From contig JAJOZX010000088.1 in the NCBI GenBank assembly GCA_023014485.1, forward strand, positions 1,505,001 through 1,569,000: a DNA stretch of 64,000 bases, written 5' to 3'. A model generated the notes under the pieces. It was given only the letters and a program-made list of their open reading frames with translations, was not told where the DNA came from and ran no database searches. This stretch comes from Bathynomus jamesi (taxonomy: Eukaryota > Arthropoda > Malacostraca > Isopoda > Cirolanidae). The position numbers and the translations under genes were made by a program. Shown here in pieces: positions 1 to 10,874 of the stretch (positions are counted from its first letter, which is position 1; each line of letters opens with the position of its first letter).

Positions 1-6
1 AAGCAA

Positions 7-9
<3 letters not shown>

Positions 10-50
<41 letters not shown>

Positions 51-57
51 GTATATA
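10..57. repeat. (TA)n microsatellite
   Basis: This is a nearly pure TA run that abuts the left end of the mariner-type element. A matching TA run lies at its right end (about 1459-1494). Confidence 0.95.
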
Positions 58-58
58 G

Positions 59-1456
59 GTACCGGGTGAACCAAAAGTAGGTGGACAGTAAATGATAACG
101 TTTATTTTGAGAATACATATACAATTATATTTATTTTTTTTGTATACTATAATACAAAATAAAAAGAAAATTAACTTATACCAATACAATACAAAAGCAC
201 TAAAAATTTTATCAACGCAGGTGCTCAAATTGCTGTCCATCACAATTACACAGCTTTGAAGTCTACCTTTCACACTTCGACAAACATTTTTGCACAAGTT
301 TCTTTGTGCATTAATTTCTTGAAATGCATCTCTGATGTAATTTTTCAAATCACCAACACTTCGTGATTTTCGACTATAAACTTTGTCCTTGAGTACTCCC
401 CAAAAGAAAAAAATCCATTGGGGGTAAAGTCAGGTGAACGTGCAGGCCATTCAATTGGACCTCTTCGGCCGATCCATTTCTCGAGAAATGTTTCATCAAG
501 ATACTCACGGACTGCTCTTGAATAATGTGGAGGGGCCCCATCTTGTTGGAAATAGAGGTCATGTGAATTAGGCTGTTGTTGTAAGTGTGGAACAACTTCA
601 TTCATTAGAATTTCGAGATACTTATCACCTGTGACTGTTCCATCAAACAAAAATTGGTCCTAAAACACCAGAACTTGAAATACCACCCCCCAAACAGTGA
701 CACCAGGCTGGTTTAGTTGCTGCTCTAATGTTAAATGCATGTTCTCACTATACCAGTAAACACAATTATGTCGGTTAACATGACCTGATAATTTGAAAGA
801 AGCCTCATCGGTCCACACAATGTTATCTAAAATTATTGGATTTCCTTCAATTTTCGTTCAGCATGATCTCACTAAATTGCAGCCGCCTGTCTGGGTCATC
901 CTCCAATAGGCCATGAATTAGCCGTGGACGATAAGCTTTCAACCCAATAGATTTCAGAATTCGTAAAATAGAGGTTTGTGAAATGTCCAGTTCTGCTGAG
1001 GCTCTTCTGGTGGACTTTTTGGGACTGTGAACAAATGCTTCGGCAACAAGTTGCTTATTGTCCTCTGTGCAACTGTTTTGGGTCGACCAGTTCTTGGGGC
1101 ATTAAGAATTGAAGCCAGTGGCATCAAATTTGTCACGAATGCGGTAAATGGTTTGTCTCTTTGGGGCTTGAGTACCAAATGTTTCAACCCATTTTGTTCT
1201 AACAGTTTCAGTCATTTTGAGATTCCCAATACTCTTTTAACACCCATTTTCTGGCATCAGTATTTAGATTATTTGCCATTATGGGTTCTCTGAACTATCT
1301 GAAAAGAAAAAAGATTAAATTTAAATAAATTTATTTAGTTATAATATTTAATATAATATAACACAAACACCATAGTTATAATGAACACCATAGTTATAAT
1401 ATAATATAAACACAAACCCTATTCAACCTACTGTCCACCTACTTTTGGTTCACCCG

Positions 1457-1458
<2 letters not shown>
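59..1458 (-). mobile_element. DD41D (rosa-like) mariner element
   Basis: The terminal inverted repeats are about 30 bp. The left one reads ACCGGGTGAACCAAAAGTAG from 61, and its reverse complement ends at about 1458. Both ends are embedded in TA-rich DNA, as expected for TA-targeting Tc1/mariner elements. The body of about 1.4 kb encodes one transposase on the minus strand, which is the usual size for the superfamily. A 226-bp deletion derivative with the same ends lies at 44865-45090. The outermost two bases differ between ends, so each boundary is uncertain by about 3 bp. Confidence 0.9.
205..1279 (-). pseudogene. mariner DD41D transposase, broken
   Basis: The start is the ATG whose complement lies at 1277-1279. 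The N-terminal half has the HTH region and a GRPKTV linker (complement of about 1075-1100). The catalytic half keeps the first Asp in VWTDEASF (near 800-820) and the second in QQDGAPPH (near 530-545). The third position, in the SPDFTPNG block near 405-425, is Gly where the family has Asp. The spacing from second to third position is 41 residues, which marks the DD41D (rosa-type) group. The reading frame is broken in several places, including a frameshift after the third-residue block near 350. The copy is therefore very unlikely to be active. Confidence 0.85.
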
Positions 1459-1494
<36 letters not shown>

Positions 1495-1498
<4 letters not shown>

Positions 1499-1564
1499 TG
1501 TGTATATATACATATATATATATTTATGTGTGCATCCCTATATCTGAATAACATATATATATAT

Positions 1565-1612
<48 letters not shown>

Positions 1613-1635
1613 GTGTGTGTTTACCCCATATGTAG
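1495..1635. repeat. TA/GT low-complexity tract
   Basis: Alternating TA runs and a (GT)n run follow the mariner. The short predicted protein covering this tract and its flank is Cys/Val-rich only because of the GT repeat. Confidence 0.85.
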
Positions 1636-2305
1636 AGAGAGCGAGAGAGAGAATTTCTTCCTCAGATTCCTCACCGTCTTTCATGAGGGGTCCCCATCCT
1701 CCTTACTCCTTAGGTTCCTTTATGAAGCTTCATGGTCTTTCATGAGAGATATTTGTAGGTTTAAACAAAACCCTGGCAATAGAATCAACATTCAGTTGAC
1801 CGGCGTGTCACGACTTCTGTTTCTTCACATCCATCATTTGACCGGTGTGTCACGACTCCAAGTTCTCCATGCCCATTCTTCGTCCAGGAACAAGTGGCCA
1901 GCAAGAAACGTCTTCAGGACATGTCTTCAGGACACGTCTTCAAGGATTTCGCCGTAGGAATCTTGTTAAATACAGATCTTTTTTTCAAATTAATTACTAA
2001 ACATTTGAGAAGACAGTATAATTAACAGTTACTAATTAGTATCAAGGCAGAATTAATACAAAACACAGTGAACACTCCATACACCAGTGATACATTTATG
2101 TACATTCGAGTGAAATTTTATTTATATTTTTTTTTATTATTTAATTTACACTTTTTCAAATTTTTTCCCTAGTTAGGCAAATTGTTGTGCAATTATTTGT
2201 GCATTTCTTAGATAGAGTAGTTAGGAAAGCCACTCAAATGATCATTCCATAGATTAAGATCGGTTAAGCAGACCAAATTAGAATATATTAACAGTACCTT
2301 CACAT
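1636..2305. other. Non-coding stretch before the retroelement gag
   Basis: I see no gene here. A unit of about 41 bp containing TTGACCGGCGTGTCACGACT occurs twice in tandem (about 1796-1880), and a short GTCTTCAGGACA motif is repeated near 1912-1945. This may be the 5' untranslated or LTR region of the retroelement. I could not find a matching 3' LTR or a convincing tRNA primer site, so that is only an inference from position. Confidence 0.4.
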
Positions 2306-3733
2306 ATGAGCGATTCAGACCGGGCGCATTCTAACATTGAAAATTCCCCTACACCCATTTTTCCACCTATCCCGCGCACTTCAAACATATTTCCAAATAC
2401 GCAAACTTCAGATCAAGCACAAGCCAACATGTCTCGAACCGCTCCCCTAGCATACATTAAAGGTAGACTTGTAAACCTTCCCCATACTCTCCTAATTTTT
2501 AAGGGAACCATAGATAATAACTTCGTTGAACCGCGCGTAAGACCTTGGATTGAGTCTCTAGAACAGCATTTTTTACGCGAAAACATCACAGATGATGATA
2601 TAAGGATTAGGGAAGCTAAAAGGTTTATCGACCCTAAAGAGGGGAATGCCCATGATACAGTTACATACGTCCCATCCATTAGCGAAGCTACAACTTGGGG
2701 CAATTTTAAAAAACACTTATTATAATTTTTTAAAGAAATAACACTCGCACAACCTTTGGCCACATTAGAAGCTCTCTTCCAAGCTAAATGGAAGAGAGAA
2801 GAACATGAAGATTTAAATAATTTTATTACACGAACACACAAGCTCGTAGGAGAAGCCCTCCGAGCCGCAGAAAATGCATGCTACATTACATTCACTTCAA
2901 AGCAAAGAAACCTAATAGTAGCACCAGCTATTTACCAAAACCTACCCGTAGCACCTAAAATGAAACTTCAAGAGTGTCTAAATACAAGAATACCTCGAAA
3001 TTCGTCGTTTCGAATTTCGTGGTTTCGCAGATTCGTCGTCAACCTTTTATTACCTATAGTTTCGCAATCCGTCGTCCATATTCACAGATTCGTCGTTTTT
3101 TTTTAAAATGTGAAAAAAACGATCGAAATTAACGAAATTCAACAACAAATACAACAACAAATACAACAACAACCATATAAATCTTGGCCGCTGCAGAGAA
3201 CACCACCTCAGAAACAATCCCCACAAACCCAGAATGCACGCCCTCCTCCTCAGTATTTTAATTGTGATAGTTTTGGGCACATGATGAATCAATGCAATCA
3301 TCCCTCTTATTGCTCCCATTGTCATGAACATGGTCATCGTGGTGGCAACCGACAAAAACATGCTGACAAAGCCCATGCAGGGTATGGGCTCCACTTCCAG
3401 AGATCAAATCACCAACGTTCCCAAAAGCCCTCCACTTCTCAAAAACCAGTCAATTCCTAGCCTCAACAAAACCACCAACCAAATAAATCACGACCACAAG
3501 GTCAACCACACTATTACCCGATCTACAGACCCCAATATAATCAGCAAGGTTGGATGGTCCGGTACGTAGACGTACCCGTTGAAGAATCAGTTTCCTCAGA
3601 GTACACTTTTCAAGAAGACCTTCCAGTGTATGGTGATCCCGTAGAATATGACTCAGGTCCTTCCATAGAAGTCAGATCAAGATCTTTTTTAGATCCCACA
3701 TTGGAGGCAGCAGTTCAACCTCCTCCTTTCTAA
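2306..3733 (+). pseudogene. gag-like polyprotein remnant
   Basis: The first open part starts at 2306 and runs about 139 codons to a stop near 2723. The same protein resumes in another frame to about 2990 with a Lys/Glu-rich helical stretch. A short region of repeated TTCGTCGTTTCG-like sequence (about 2999-3100) looks inserted. The last part (from 3110) begins with Gln-rich repeats and then two retroviral-type zinc knuckles. The first knuckle (near 3255-3295) has Tyr in place of its first Cys, and the second (near 3308-3350) lacks its last Cys. The frame ends at a stop near 3733, just before the Tc1 insertion. The copy is non-functional. Confidence 0.65.
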
Positions 3734-3798
3734 ATAGCAGTAATAAACTCACATACACACATAAACTACCCATCAGGATACAGAGGGTGATCAAATTA

Positions 3799-5925
3799 CA
3801 CTGTGTAACACTGATTCTGTTTATATAGAATTTTTTGTTTTTATATGCATTTGTGGGCGCTGAGTCCAAATCTGGCCTTGGTTTGTGTGTATCATCAATG
3901 GTTTCAGAGATAATCCATTTTTCATGTTTTACCAGTATAATGTTATTATGGGCGCAGCAATATCAGAATAATCAGGAAATGTTAAGAACAATCCGGATGT
4001 TCGTTGACAGTTTCTTGCTCTAGAAATTACCAGAAACTTCCACTGTGCTATATAAATAAGAGCGCAGAGTCTGAGAAGTCAGTAAGTGTGAGCACACAAA
4101 GAAAGGAGGTTGTTTGTCTTATGGTTACCAGCACTGAGGTACTGTGTTTCTGTGCTTCTCTGTGCTGACGATTTGAGTGCTATCGATCCTTTTTTATTGC
4201 GAACATTATTTCAGTGTTGTGAGTACATCTTTTTTCTGGAATCTGCAATCTGTTGCAGATTTAATAACTCTTCTCTCTATATCTGCAGGTTATGATTAAT
4301 GTAGTACAGTTTGGTAAAGAAAATGGCAACTAGAGCTTGTAAACACTCGCCGGATATATTCTGCTACGTTTGTGGGTATTACATAAGCCCCAAGCAAGTA
4401 TCGCACAAGATTGTGAAAGGCACCAAGTTCTGGATCGCGTATCGGCTCTATTTTGGTATGCCTATGGGTAACCAAGATAAGCCCTGGGCACCCCATGTGA
4501 TCTGTGGAAGCTGCCGCTCCACACTTGAGGGGTGGCTGCGGGGAGTACGCAAGGCAATGCCCTTTGCGGTACACAGAATGTGGAGAGAACCAAAGAGCCA
4601 CCACGACGATTGCTACTACTGCATGGTAGATGTTTCTAAGTACAGGAAAGTTAAAGGAAGGCAGACTCTTCAGTATCCAAGCATAGCGTCGTCCATAGCT
4701 CCTGTACCACATGGCAAAGGTCTTCCAATACCACGTCCACCAGAACAGGTATCTATCCATTACTTTATCTTCTGTATTTACAGACTGGGGGTCATTATAT
4801 GTCGATTTTTCTTAGTGCTGATGCTCTTCTACATATATAGCTATGCCTATATTTTGTTTCTTTGCTTTGCAGGTTGAAAATGAGGATGAAGGAGGGTTTA
4901 CTAAATATTCATGTTTTCTTTGCCTGTGGGATAGCAGGGCTTCAACTGAGCACTATAAAACAGTTCAGTGGCCTCCACGTGAAGGACTGCAACCCGGAAA
5001 GTACAATGTACTCAGAGAACCTCTTGTGAAGCCTGACATAGTTCTGCTACCACCTCTCCATATTAAGTTGGGTCTAATTAAGCAGTTTGTAACTGCGTTA
5101 GATTTTGGGGGCGAAGTTTTCCAACAGATTCGGGTCATGTTCCCTAAACTCTCTGAGGCCTAAGTCAAGGCTGGCATCTTTGTAGAACCACAAGTCAAGG
5201 CGCTGTTGAATTCAAAGAACCTTGAAGCCAAGATGACTCCGATCGAAAAAGAGGCTTGGTATGCTTCCCGTGATGTGGTTCGTGGGCTTTTAGGCAACCA
5301 TAAAGCACCAAACTATAAGAAGTTAGTGTCAAACTTGATTAAGTGCTATGGCGAAATGGGGTGCCGTATGTCTTTAAAATTACACTATCTGCATTCACGT
5401 CTAGACTTTTTACGTGATAACCTGGGCGATGTGAGTGAAGAACATGGCGAAAGATTCCATCAAGATATTCAAAAGATGGAGAAAAGGTACCAGGGCCATT
5501 GGGATGCTTCCATGATAGGAGACTACGTATGGTCGCTGATCAGAAAGAATAAGAATGTTCATACGCGGAAATCGCTTCGTTCTTCAGTGCATTTTTAAGG
5601 ACACACACTGCATAACGAGGCTTGTTATTCTCTTATCATCGGTTACCCTCATGATATATATTATATCCTTTGCACCATTCTGGGTTGTCACACAATTTTG
5701 TGGCTCAATAAACATTAATTTCCAAGTGTTTTTATTTTCAGAAAATATTTATGTTAGCCTTCTTTATATACTTTGCCATATGAAAAGTGTAATAACCTAT
5801 ATTTTTGAAACGGTTGATGATAGAGCAAAACCAATATCATTTTTGGAATCAGCGCCCCGAAATCATTAAGAAACGACAGAAAAATCACAATAAACAGAAA
5901 ATGTTTCAAATTTTGTTACCCAGTG
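3799..5925 (+). mobile_element. Element X: CACTG-ended CACTA/EnSpm-like transposon
   Basis: The ends are CACTGTGTAAC (3799) and, inverted, CACTGGGTAAC (ending at 5925). Imperfect inverted-repeat similarity runs for about 80 bp, with a shared GGGCGCTGA core. The insertion is flanked by TTA at 3796-3798 and 5926-5928. The uninterrupted Tc1 repeat at 7640-7667 shows the empty site, so the 3-bp duplication is proven within this window. CACT(A/G) termini with 3-bp duplications are typical of CACTA/EnSpm elements; assignment to that superfamily is inference. A relative with the same architecture is element Y. Confidence 0.88.
4323..5598 (+). pseudogene. X-family protein, internally deleted
   Basis: Exon 1 (4323-4748) starts MATRACKHSPD and carries three Cys pairs: FCYVCG, ICGSC and CYYC. 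Its donor is CAG|GTATCT at 4749, the acceptor is TTGCAG ending at 4872, and the join is in phase 0. Exon 2 (from 4873) has CFLCLWDSR, LLPPLHIKLGLI and GERFHQDI. Relative to the Y protein, about 210 residues between the Pro-rich linker and the CFLC block are missing, including the region that may hold the first catalytic Asp. A single in-frame TAA at 5161-5163 interrupts an otherwise open frame. An acceptor-like TCTGCAG just upstream of the ATG suggests a 5' UTR intron. An AATAAA lies near 5708. It would be catalytically incomplete if the inferred active site is right. Confidence 0.75.
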
Positions 5926-6239
5926 TTATTAGAGCCACTACATAAAAAATAGTTTTTCTTGTATAAGTTTATTTCTAATACTAATAATAGTAAAATTTGG
6001 CTAATTTAAACACTTATTTTGTTTCAGAATACATTTATATACACTCTACAGTCATATTAAACACATTTAGTACTTAGTGGGTCCTCCTTTGGCGTTAATT
6101 AAAGCAGCAACTCGTCTAGGCATACTCTCTATACGGGCTTTGCAGCTGGCCTGTATCTCAGGATCACGGTTCCAAACGTCAATTATTCGTTCTATTAACT
6201 GTATTCGACTTGTTATTTCCTCGCCTTTCAGTCTACGCT

Positions 6240-7245
6240 TTACTATTTCTCATAGGTTTACGATAGGGTTCATATCCGGAGAATTTCTTGGCCAATCCAC
6301 GAGAGGAATATTCTTTGCAGCCAGAAAACTTTTAACTGATTTTGCAGTGTGGCATGGGGCCGAATCTTGTATAAAATGGAATGGCTCACCATTTGGAAAC
6401 CAATCGGCGATCTGTGGAATAAGTCTTGTTTCCAAAACCTTTCGGTATTGGTCCTGCCTCATAGTACCCTCAACAATGTAAATTCGTCCAGTACCTTTAC
6501 CGCTTATCACTGCCCAAATCATGACAGATGTTGGATGCTTAACCGTACTTACGACACAGTCTGGATGATATTCCTCACCAACACGTCGCCTAATGTACTG
6601 TGATTTATCAGACATGACTAGGAATGTGGATTCGTCACTGAAACACACCTGCAAATGAAAGAGAAAGAAATGATTGCAACCAAAATTAAATTTTCCTTGT
6701 CATACATACAAATATCAAATAAATATTTTACTCAAAATAATCAGATAAGATCACTAAAATATTGTGACTTACCGATTCCAGTCATCTACAGTGAACTTTG
6801 AGTAGTATTTAGCCCACTTTAAAAGCAAGCGTTTTTTTTGATCATTGTTGGAGTCAATTTTGGGCGTTTTCCTTGGCCGGGCGGCGACTACTCAGTCCAA
6901 ATTCCCTGGCACGCGCCTTCTTAAGGTCATTGTCGAAATGTTGAGGTTTTCCTTCTCCAGCTCCAATTTAAGTTTGTTAGTAGTGCTTCTCCTATTATTT
7001 ACTAGTTTCTTTTCAATGCATCTGTCGGCTCTAGGTGTAGTTATCCTTTTCTGACCACATTTACCCTTTCTTTTTGGAGTCAGCCCTGGATTATCCCCTC
7101 CAACTTTAATGTTTGATGCGATCCTGTCAACACTCGCACGTGACACATTCAGTTCTCGGGCTATTTTTCTGTGAGAATAATCAGTTGCAGTCAGCAGCGA
7201 CAGCATTCTACCTTTCTTTGGCGATAGATCACATTTCTTACCCAT
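6240..7245 (-). pseudogene. Tc1 DD34E transposase with an intron
   Basis: The likely start is the Met of the MGKKCDLSPKKGRM segment (complement near 7245). Exon 1 holds the paired HTH region and a basic linker with KRKGKCGQKR. A GT-AG intron of about 124 bp (minus strand, 6772 down to 6649) has a perfect GTAAGT donor and a TTTGCAG acceptor. It joins DDWNR to VCFSDES, which carries the first catalytic Asp. The second Asp is in FIQDSAPCH. The third residue, Glu in the usual SPDMNPIENLW block, is Val here and the Trp is a stop. A further stop interrupts exon 1 near 6890. The second-to-third spacing is 34, which supports DD34E. The intron is unusual for Tc1 but the splice signals are clear. Confidence 0.8.
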
Positions 7246-7669
7246 GTTGGGTAGCCTACAGTACATAAAAGTTATTCCTGTAAAGAAACACTAATTTAAT
7301 AAAAAGAATCACAATACGTTAAAGAGAAACAATGTCATATGGGTGTATGAGTGCATATTCCACGTACAATGGTTTAAATATAATAACTTATCATTAACTT
7401 AGCACACTTAACGCACCTGACCACTTGACACAACCTTCCACGTTCACAGCTGAAACACAACTGAACCCACTTTTCACATACTCCCCTCCCACTACCTAAA
7501 TTAACCCCTATCCCCAGTTTCTGTTATTCAGGTAGAGAACACTATATGTGTTAACAATTTGGAATACTGTTTGCATACTTAAAAGGTTATTATTTAAACT
7601 AAGAACACCATATTATAATGAAAATGTGTTTTTCAAGGGGTGGCTCTAATAATTTGATCACCCTCTGTA

Positions 7670-8937
7670 ATAGGTGCGAACCTACTAGATTTAATAATAA
7701 ATTGCAGCACAGATAACCAAGATTTAACCGCTCTCCTAGATACAGAAGCACATGTGACATTAATTAAAAAGTAATGTGCAGATGAGTTACTACAGAGTAC
7801 GGATTGTAAATATGAAATTAAGGCACCTTCCTGCCAACTCAGAGGAGTTACAGGCACACCTATACCTACATATGGAGAAATCGAGTTACATTTAGAAGTT
7901 GGTAATGCGGTATATCCCACAAAATGTTGTATTGTGGACATAGTCGCCAACTTTCAGACAGATATCTTACTAGCTATGGATTACTAGCTATGAAATTTAC
8001 CCAGCCGGAAAATTAGTTAAGTGTAGAAATAGAACACACCCTCTCTATGAGAATAATAGACAGGCGCTGTACGTTCAGCCTAATGCTAACAGAATCAGTT
8101 CAGTTCGGATTTCCAAAAGAAATAGGAAACCCACTCCAGTTTATAGCAGTTCAAGTCAGTCGGTTGCATCCAGAGGGACAACCGCCCCATAAATCAGCCC
8201 CCAGAGTAATCAGTTCCAGTTGTTGAATCCAGTAGGATCAACACAGTCAGTTTCCAGTCAGCCAGTTTCAGTTAACTCAGCAGTTGAGATTCTAAATCCA
8301 ACTCAAACGATTTTTCAGCCAATAAGGCAAATTTTAATCACCGAACCAGAGTCAGATTCACAACTTTCCATGTGCCCTACAGAGCATATAAGAGTAGTAC
8401 CTTATAAACGGTCAAGGAAAACTATTAGAGTCAGATCGCACTCTTCTTACAGAGAAAAGTAATTTCAAGAGAGATTTTCTTATTGCCCAAGTTCTTAGTC
8501 ATAGTCAGAATTCAGCTATCCCTGTTGTTTGTTTAAACAAAGGAAAAAGCCCTATTGAATTAACTTCAAATCAGAGAATAGGAACTGTTTTCACAGTAGA
8601 AATAAATTCAAATTTTCCCACCAGTACTATAAATCGTGTTTCCAGTTCCCAAGAGTTAAATCCTTCAGCATTAAAAGAAGAATATAAGAAATATCTGGAG
8701 CACTCCCTTCAGGAGTCACCAGCCTTACAGGATCCCAAGCTACTGGAATCACTTCTCGATTTCCTGATAAGAAATAGAGCTGTGATTGCCTTAAAAGGAG
8801 ATCCTCTGGGCCGAACCAATTTGGTTCCTTTCGAAATCAAGCTGGAACCCAATTCCAAACCCATCTTTATTCCTCTCTATAGGGTTCCACATTCCAAATT
8901 AGTAACTATTAAGGAACACATTTTAGAGCAAACCATC
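7670..8937 (+). pseudogene. Retroelement protease to RT N-terminus remnant
   Basis: Directly after the Tc1 target duplication the frame encodes a retroviral-type aspartic protease. The active-site loop reads LLDTEAHVTLI (near 7733-7765) where the family has DTGA, and a stop follows within 10 codons. The later DILL-x-MDY motif (near 7965-7983) is altered, and a short ACTAGCTATG repeat breaks the frame. The linker to about 8460 has several stops. From about 8440 an open frame resumes and reaches the start of the RT palm (LVPFEIKL, PLYRVPHSK, near 8820-8905). It then stops being RT-like at about 8940. No YxDD box, RNase H or integrase is present. Confidence 0.65.
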
Positions 8938-8939
8938 GA

Positions 8940-10452
8940 GTCACTACACAAAAACAATCGCTTCCTCTACGCACTTTCGGACAAATTTACATACCTTGAA
9001 TCCCTGTTAGCTAAATACAAAGAACACGAAAGATATGTAGAATAAGTAGAAATAATTAACCTACAAGTAACCCTAATCGATAAATATTTGCAACAAATAA
9101 TTACGATTCATTCCAAAGTTTTGCGTGCGACTCAGCTAGCCCATAGGAAAATCACTCTTTCCATACTAATACCATGGGATACACTTCAGTCCTTGATGCA
9201 CACCTCTCAGACACAATTAAAATTATCACCCACACATAAACAATCGCTTCCTCTACGCACTTTCGGACAAATTTACATAACTTGAATCACTCTTAGCTAA
9301 ATACAAAGAACACGAAAGATATGTAGAATAATTAGAAATAATTAACCTACAAGTAACCCTAATCGATAAATATTTGCAACAAATAATTACGATTCATTCC
9401 AAAGTTTTGCGTGCGACTCAGCTAGTCCATAGGAAAATCACTCTTTCCACACTAATACCATGGGATACACTTCAGTCCCTGATGCACACCTCTCAGACAC
9501 AATTAAAATTATCACTCATATTCCCACTGAACTACACTAATTACTCCCAATTTCTAGAATACACCTGAACTGTACAGGGACCACGCCTTTACACTTATCT
9601 CATGATTGTACCATTTTTCGATGTACTCACTCATGACGTGTACAAATTTCGCCCTTTCCCAACGCCCTACCAAAACAATTCTAATCTCTATCGATTGTAT
9701 CTACCCACAGTACCACCTTACCTTTTCCTCACCAAAGACCTTTCAGCATATTCTATGATGTCAGATGGCGACGTCGGGCATTGCAGATTCCCGCAAACTA
9801 ACAAACAACTCGTTTGCCTTCCACTCAAACCAGTAAGTCTTCCAACCACTAGGTCCTGCTTTATCGACTTAATCCGTGACAGTCATGCCCAGGTATGTTC
9901 TTTCATGAAATTCCATTCCTCTAAAACCGTTCACTCCGAATTGGACCAGACATCTGGGTGGGTTTCTTTCGCGAATAGGACTACCGCTACTTTCGAGTGT
10001 CCGTCAAATTATTCCCTCATAAAAATACCTACTGTTATCCGTCTACCAATTGGTTGTTCCTTACGTTCAAAAACCTTCCAAATATACAACCCTTATAAGG
10101 TTACCATTAATGACTCACACCTCTTCCCGTCGCAGACTAAATTTAAGCCGTTATAGAAATCTTAAATCTCTCCATGAAGCCAGTAACCATCCTACACGAA
10201 CTTCATGCTCCTAAATGGAATGATCAATTGAGTTGTTTTAAAATTTCAGATGATAACCAGAATAACCTTTTACAAATACTACAACCAGTAACGATTTTTT
10301 CAACGTCTGCCGTTAGTATCATTATTGTGTGTGCTATTATCCTCGGTATATTTGTAGTAAAAGGATCATTCTTGGAACAAAACAAAACCAGAGACACCGA
10401 ACGATGTGAAACTATTTATGCACGACCAAGAGTGCGTACCCAGACAACGTGA
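8940..10452 (+). pseudogene. Envelope-like protein remnant
   Basis: After the truncated RT, the sequence encodes a helical segment, duplicated by the 286-bp repeat. Then follows a Cys-containing ectodomain-like region (9602-10156) with several possible N-glycosylation sites, and finally a segment (10174-10452) with a strongly hydrophobic stretch near residues 45-63 and a basic tail. That order of ectodomain, single transmembrane anchor and short cytoplasmic tail fits the envelope of an insect errantivirus-type retroelement. Stops and frameshifts separate the parts, so it is a fossil. Family assignment is by layout only. Confidence 0.5.
8951..9522 (+). repeat. Tandem duplication, 286-bp unit x2
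   Basis: The segment beginning AACAATCGCTTCCTCTACGC at 8953 recurs at 9239, exactly 286 bp later. The two copies match for nearly the whole unit with only a few differences. The duplication lies in the env-like part of the retroelement and repeats the same encoded helix-rich stretch. The high identity suggests it is younger than most other damage in the element. Confidence 0.92.
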
Positions 10453-10874
10453 ACTAGACTTAACCACCCCAACTCATGTGTTGTATATAAATCTGTATTA
10501 TAAAAACCATTAGTTATCATCTAGTTAGAATTAGTTAGGATGTTATATTATTGTATTAATACGGGGACTTCGATATACATGGACTCAACACGCGATTTTA
10601 GGGTGGGCCATAGGAGGCCTAGGGTTCAAAATCGAAAGATTGCAAATAAGTTAAAAAATGTGTTATAATGGACTCCTACCATGTTTTTAACCATACGTAA
10701 AAGCAAAAAACAATATTATAGCCACTCAACATTGCTTAAGGGGGGGGGGATCGAAGTCCACGGACACACGTGTAATTATTATTATTTTGAACTATATTGC
10801 AAAAATCAGAACATTTTAACAAAAAACAATTTAAGATCACTAATTTTAATAAAAAATGCAACTTACATTTGTAA

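Larger units (their letters stand above)
3781..7667 (-). mobile_element. Tc1-type DD34E element (interrupted)
   Basis: The terminal inverted repeats start CAGAGGGTGATCAAATTA at 3781, with the exact reverse complement ending at 7667. Each end is flanked by a TA (3779-3780 and 7668-7669), the Tc1/mariner target duplication. The left repeat is split after CAAATTA by element X. Removing X and one TTA restores the CAAATTATTAGAGCC seen uninterrupted at the right end. Without X the element is about 1.76 kb, a normal size for the family. It lies inside the retroelement. Confidence 0.92.
2306..10561 (+). mobile_element. Decayed env-bearing LTR-type retroelement
   Basis: In order, the plus strand shows a gag-like region with zinc knuckles (2306-3733), a retroviral-type aspartic protease (about 7700-7990), the start of a reverse transcriptase (about 8770-8938), and an envelope-like region ending in a transmembrane segment (to 10452). 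Catalytic RT, RNase H and integrase are missing: the sequence passes directly from the RT N-terminus to env-like sequence near 8940. A Tc1 element splits the gag-protease junction and a P-like element interrupts the 3' side. The gag-pol-env order suggests an errantivirus-type Gypsy relative. Clear flanking LTRs were not found, so the outer ends are undefined. Confidence 0.7.

Noticed and set aside
2180..2305. tRNA primer-binding site for the retroelement
   Set aside because: No stretch clearly complementary to a tRNA 3' end (with TGG start) could be recognised next to a plausible LTR end.
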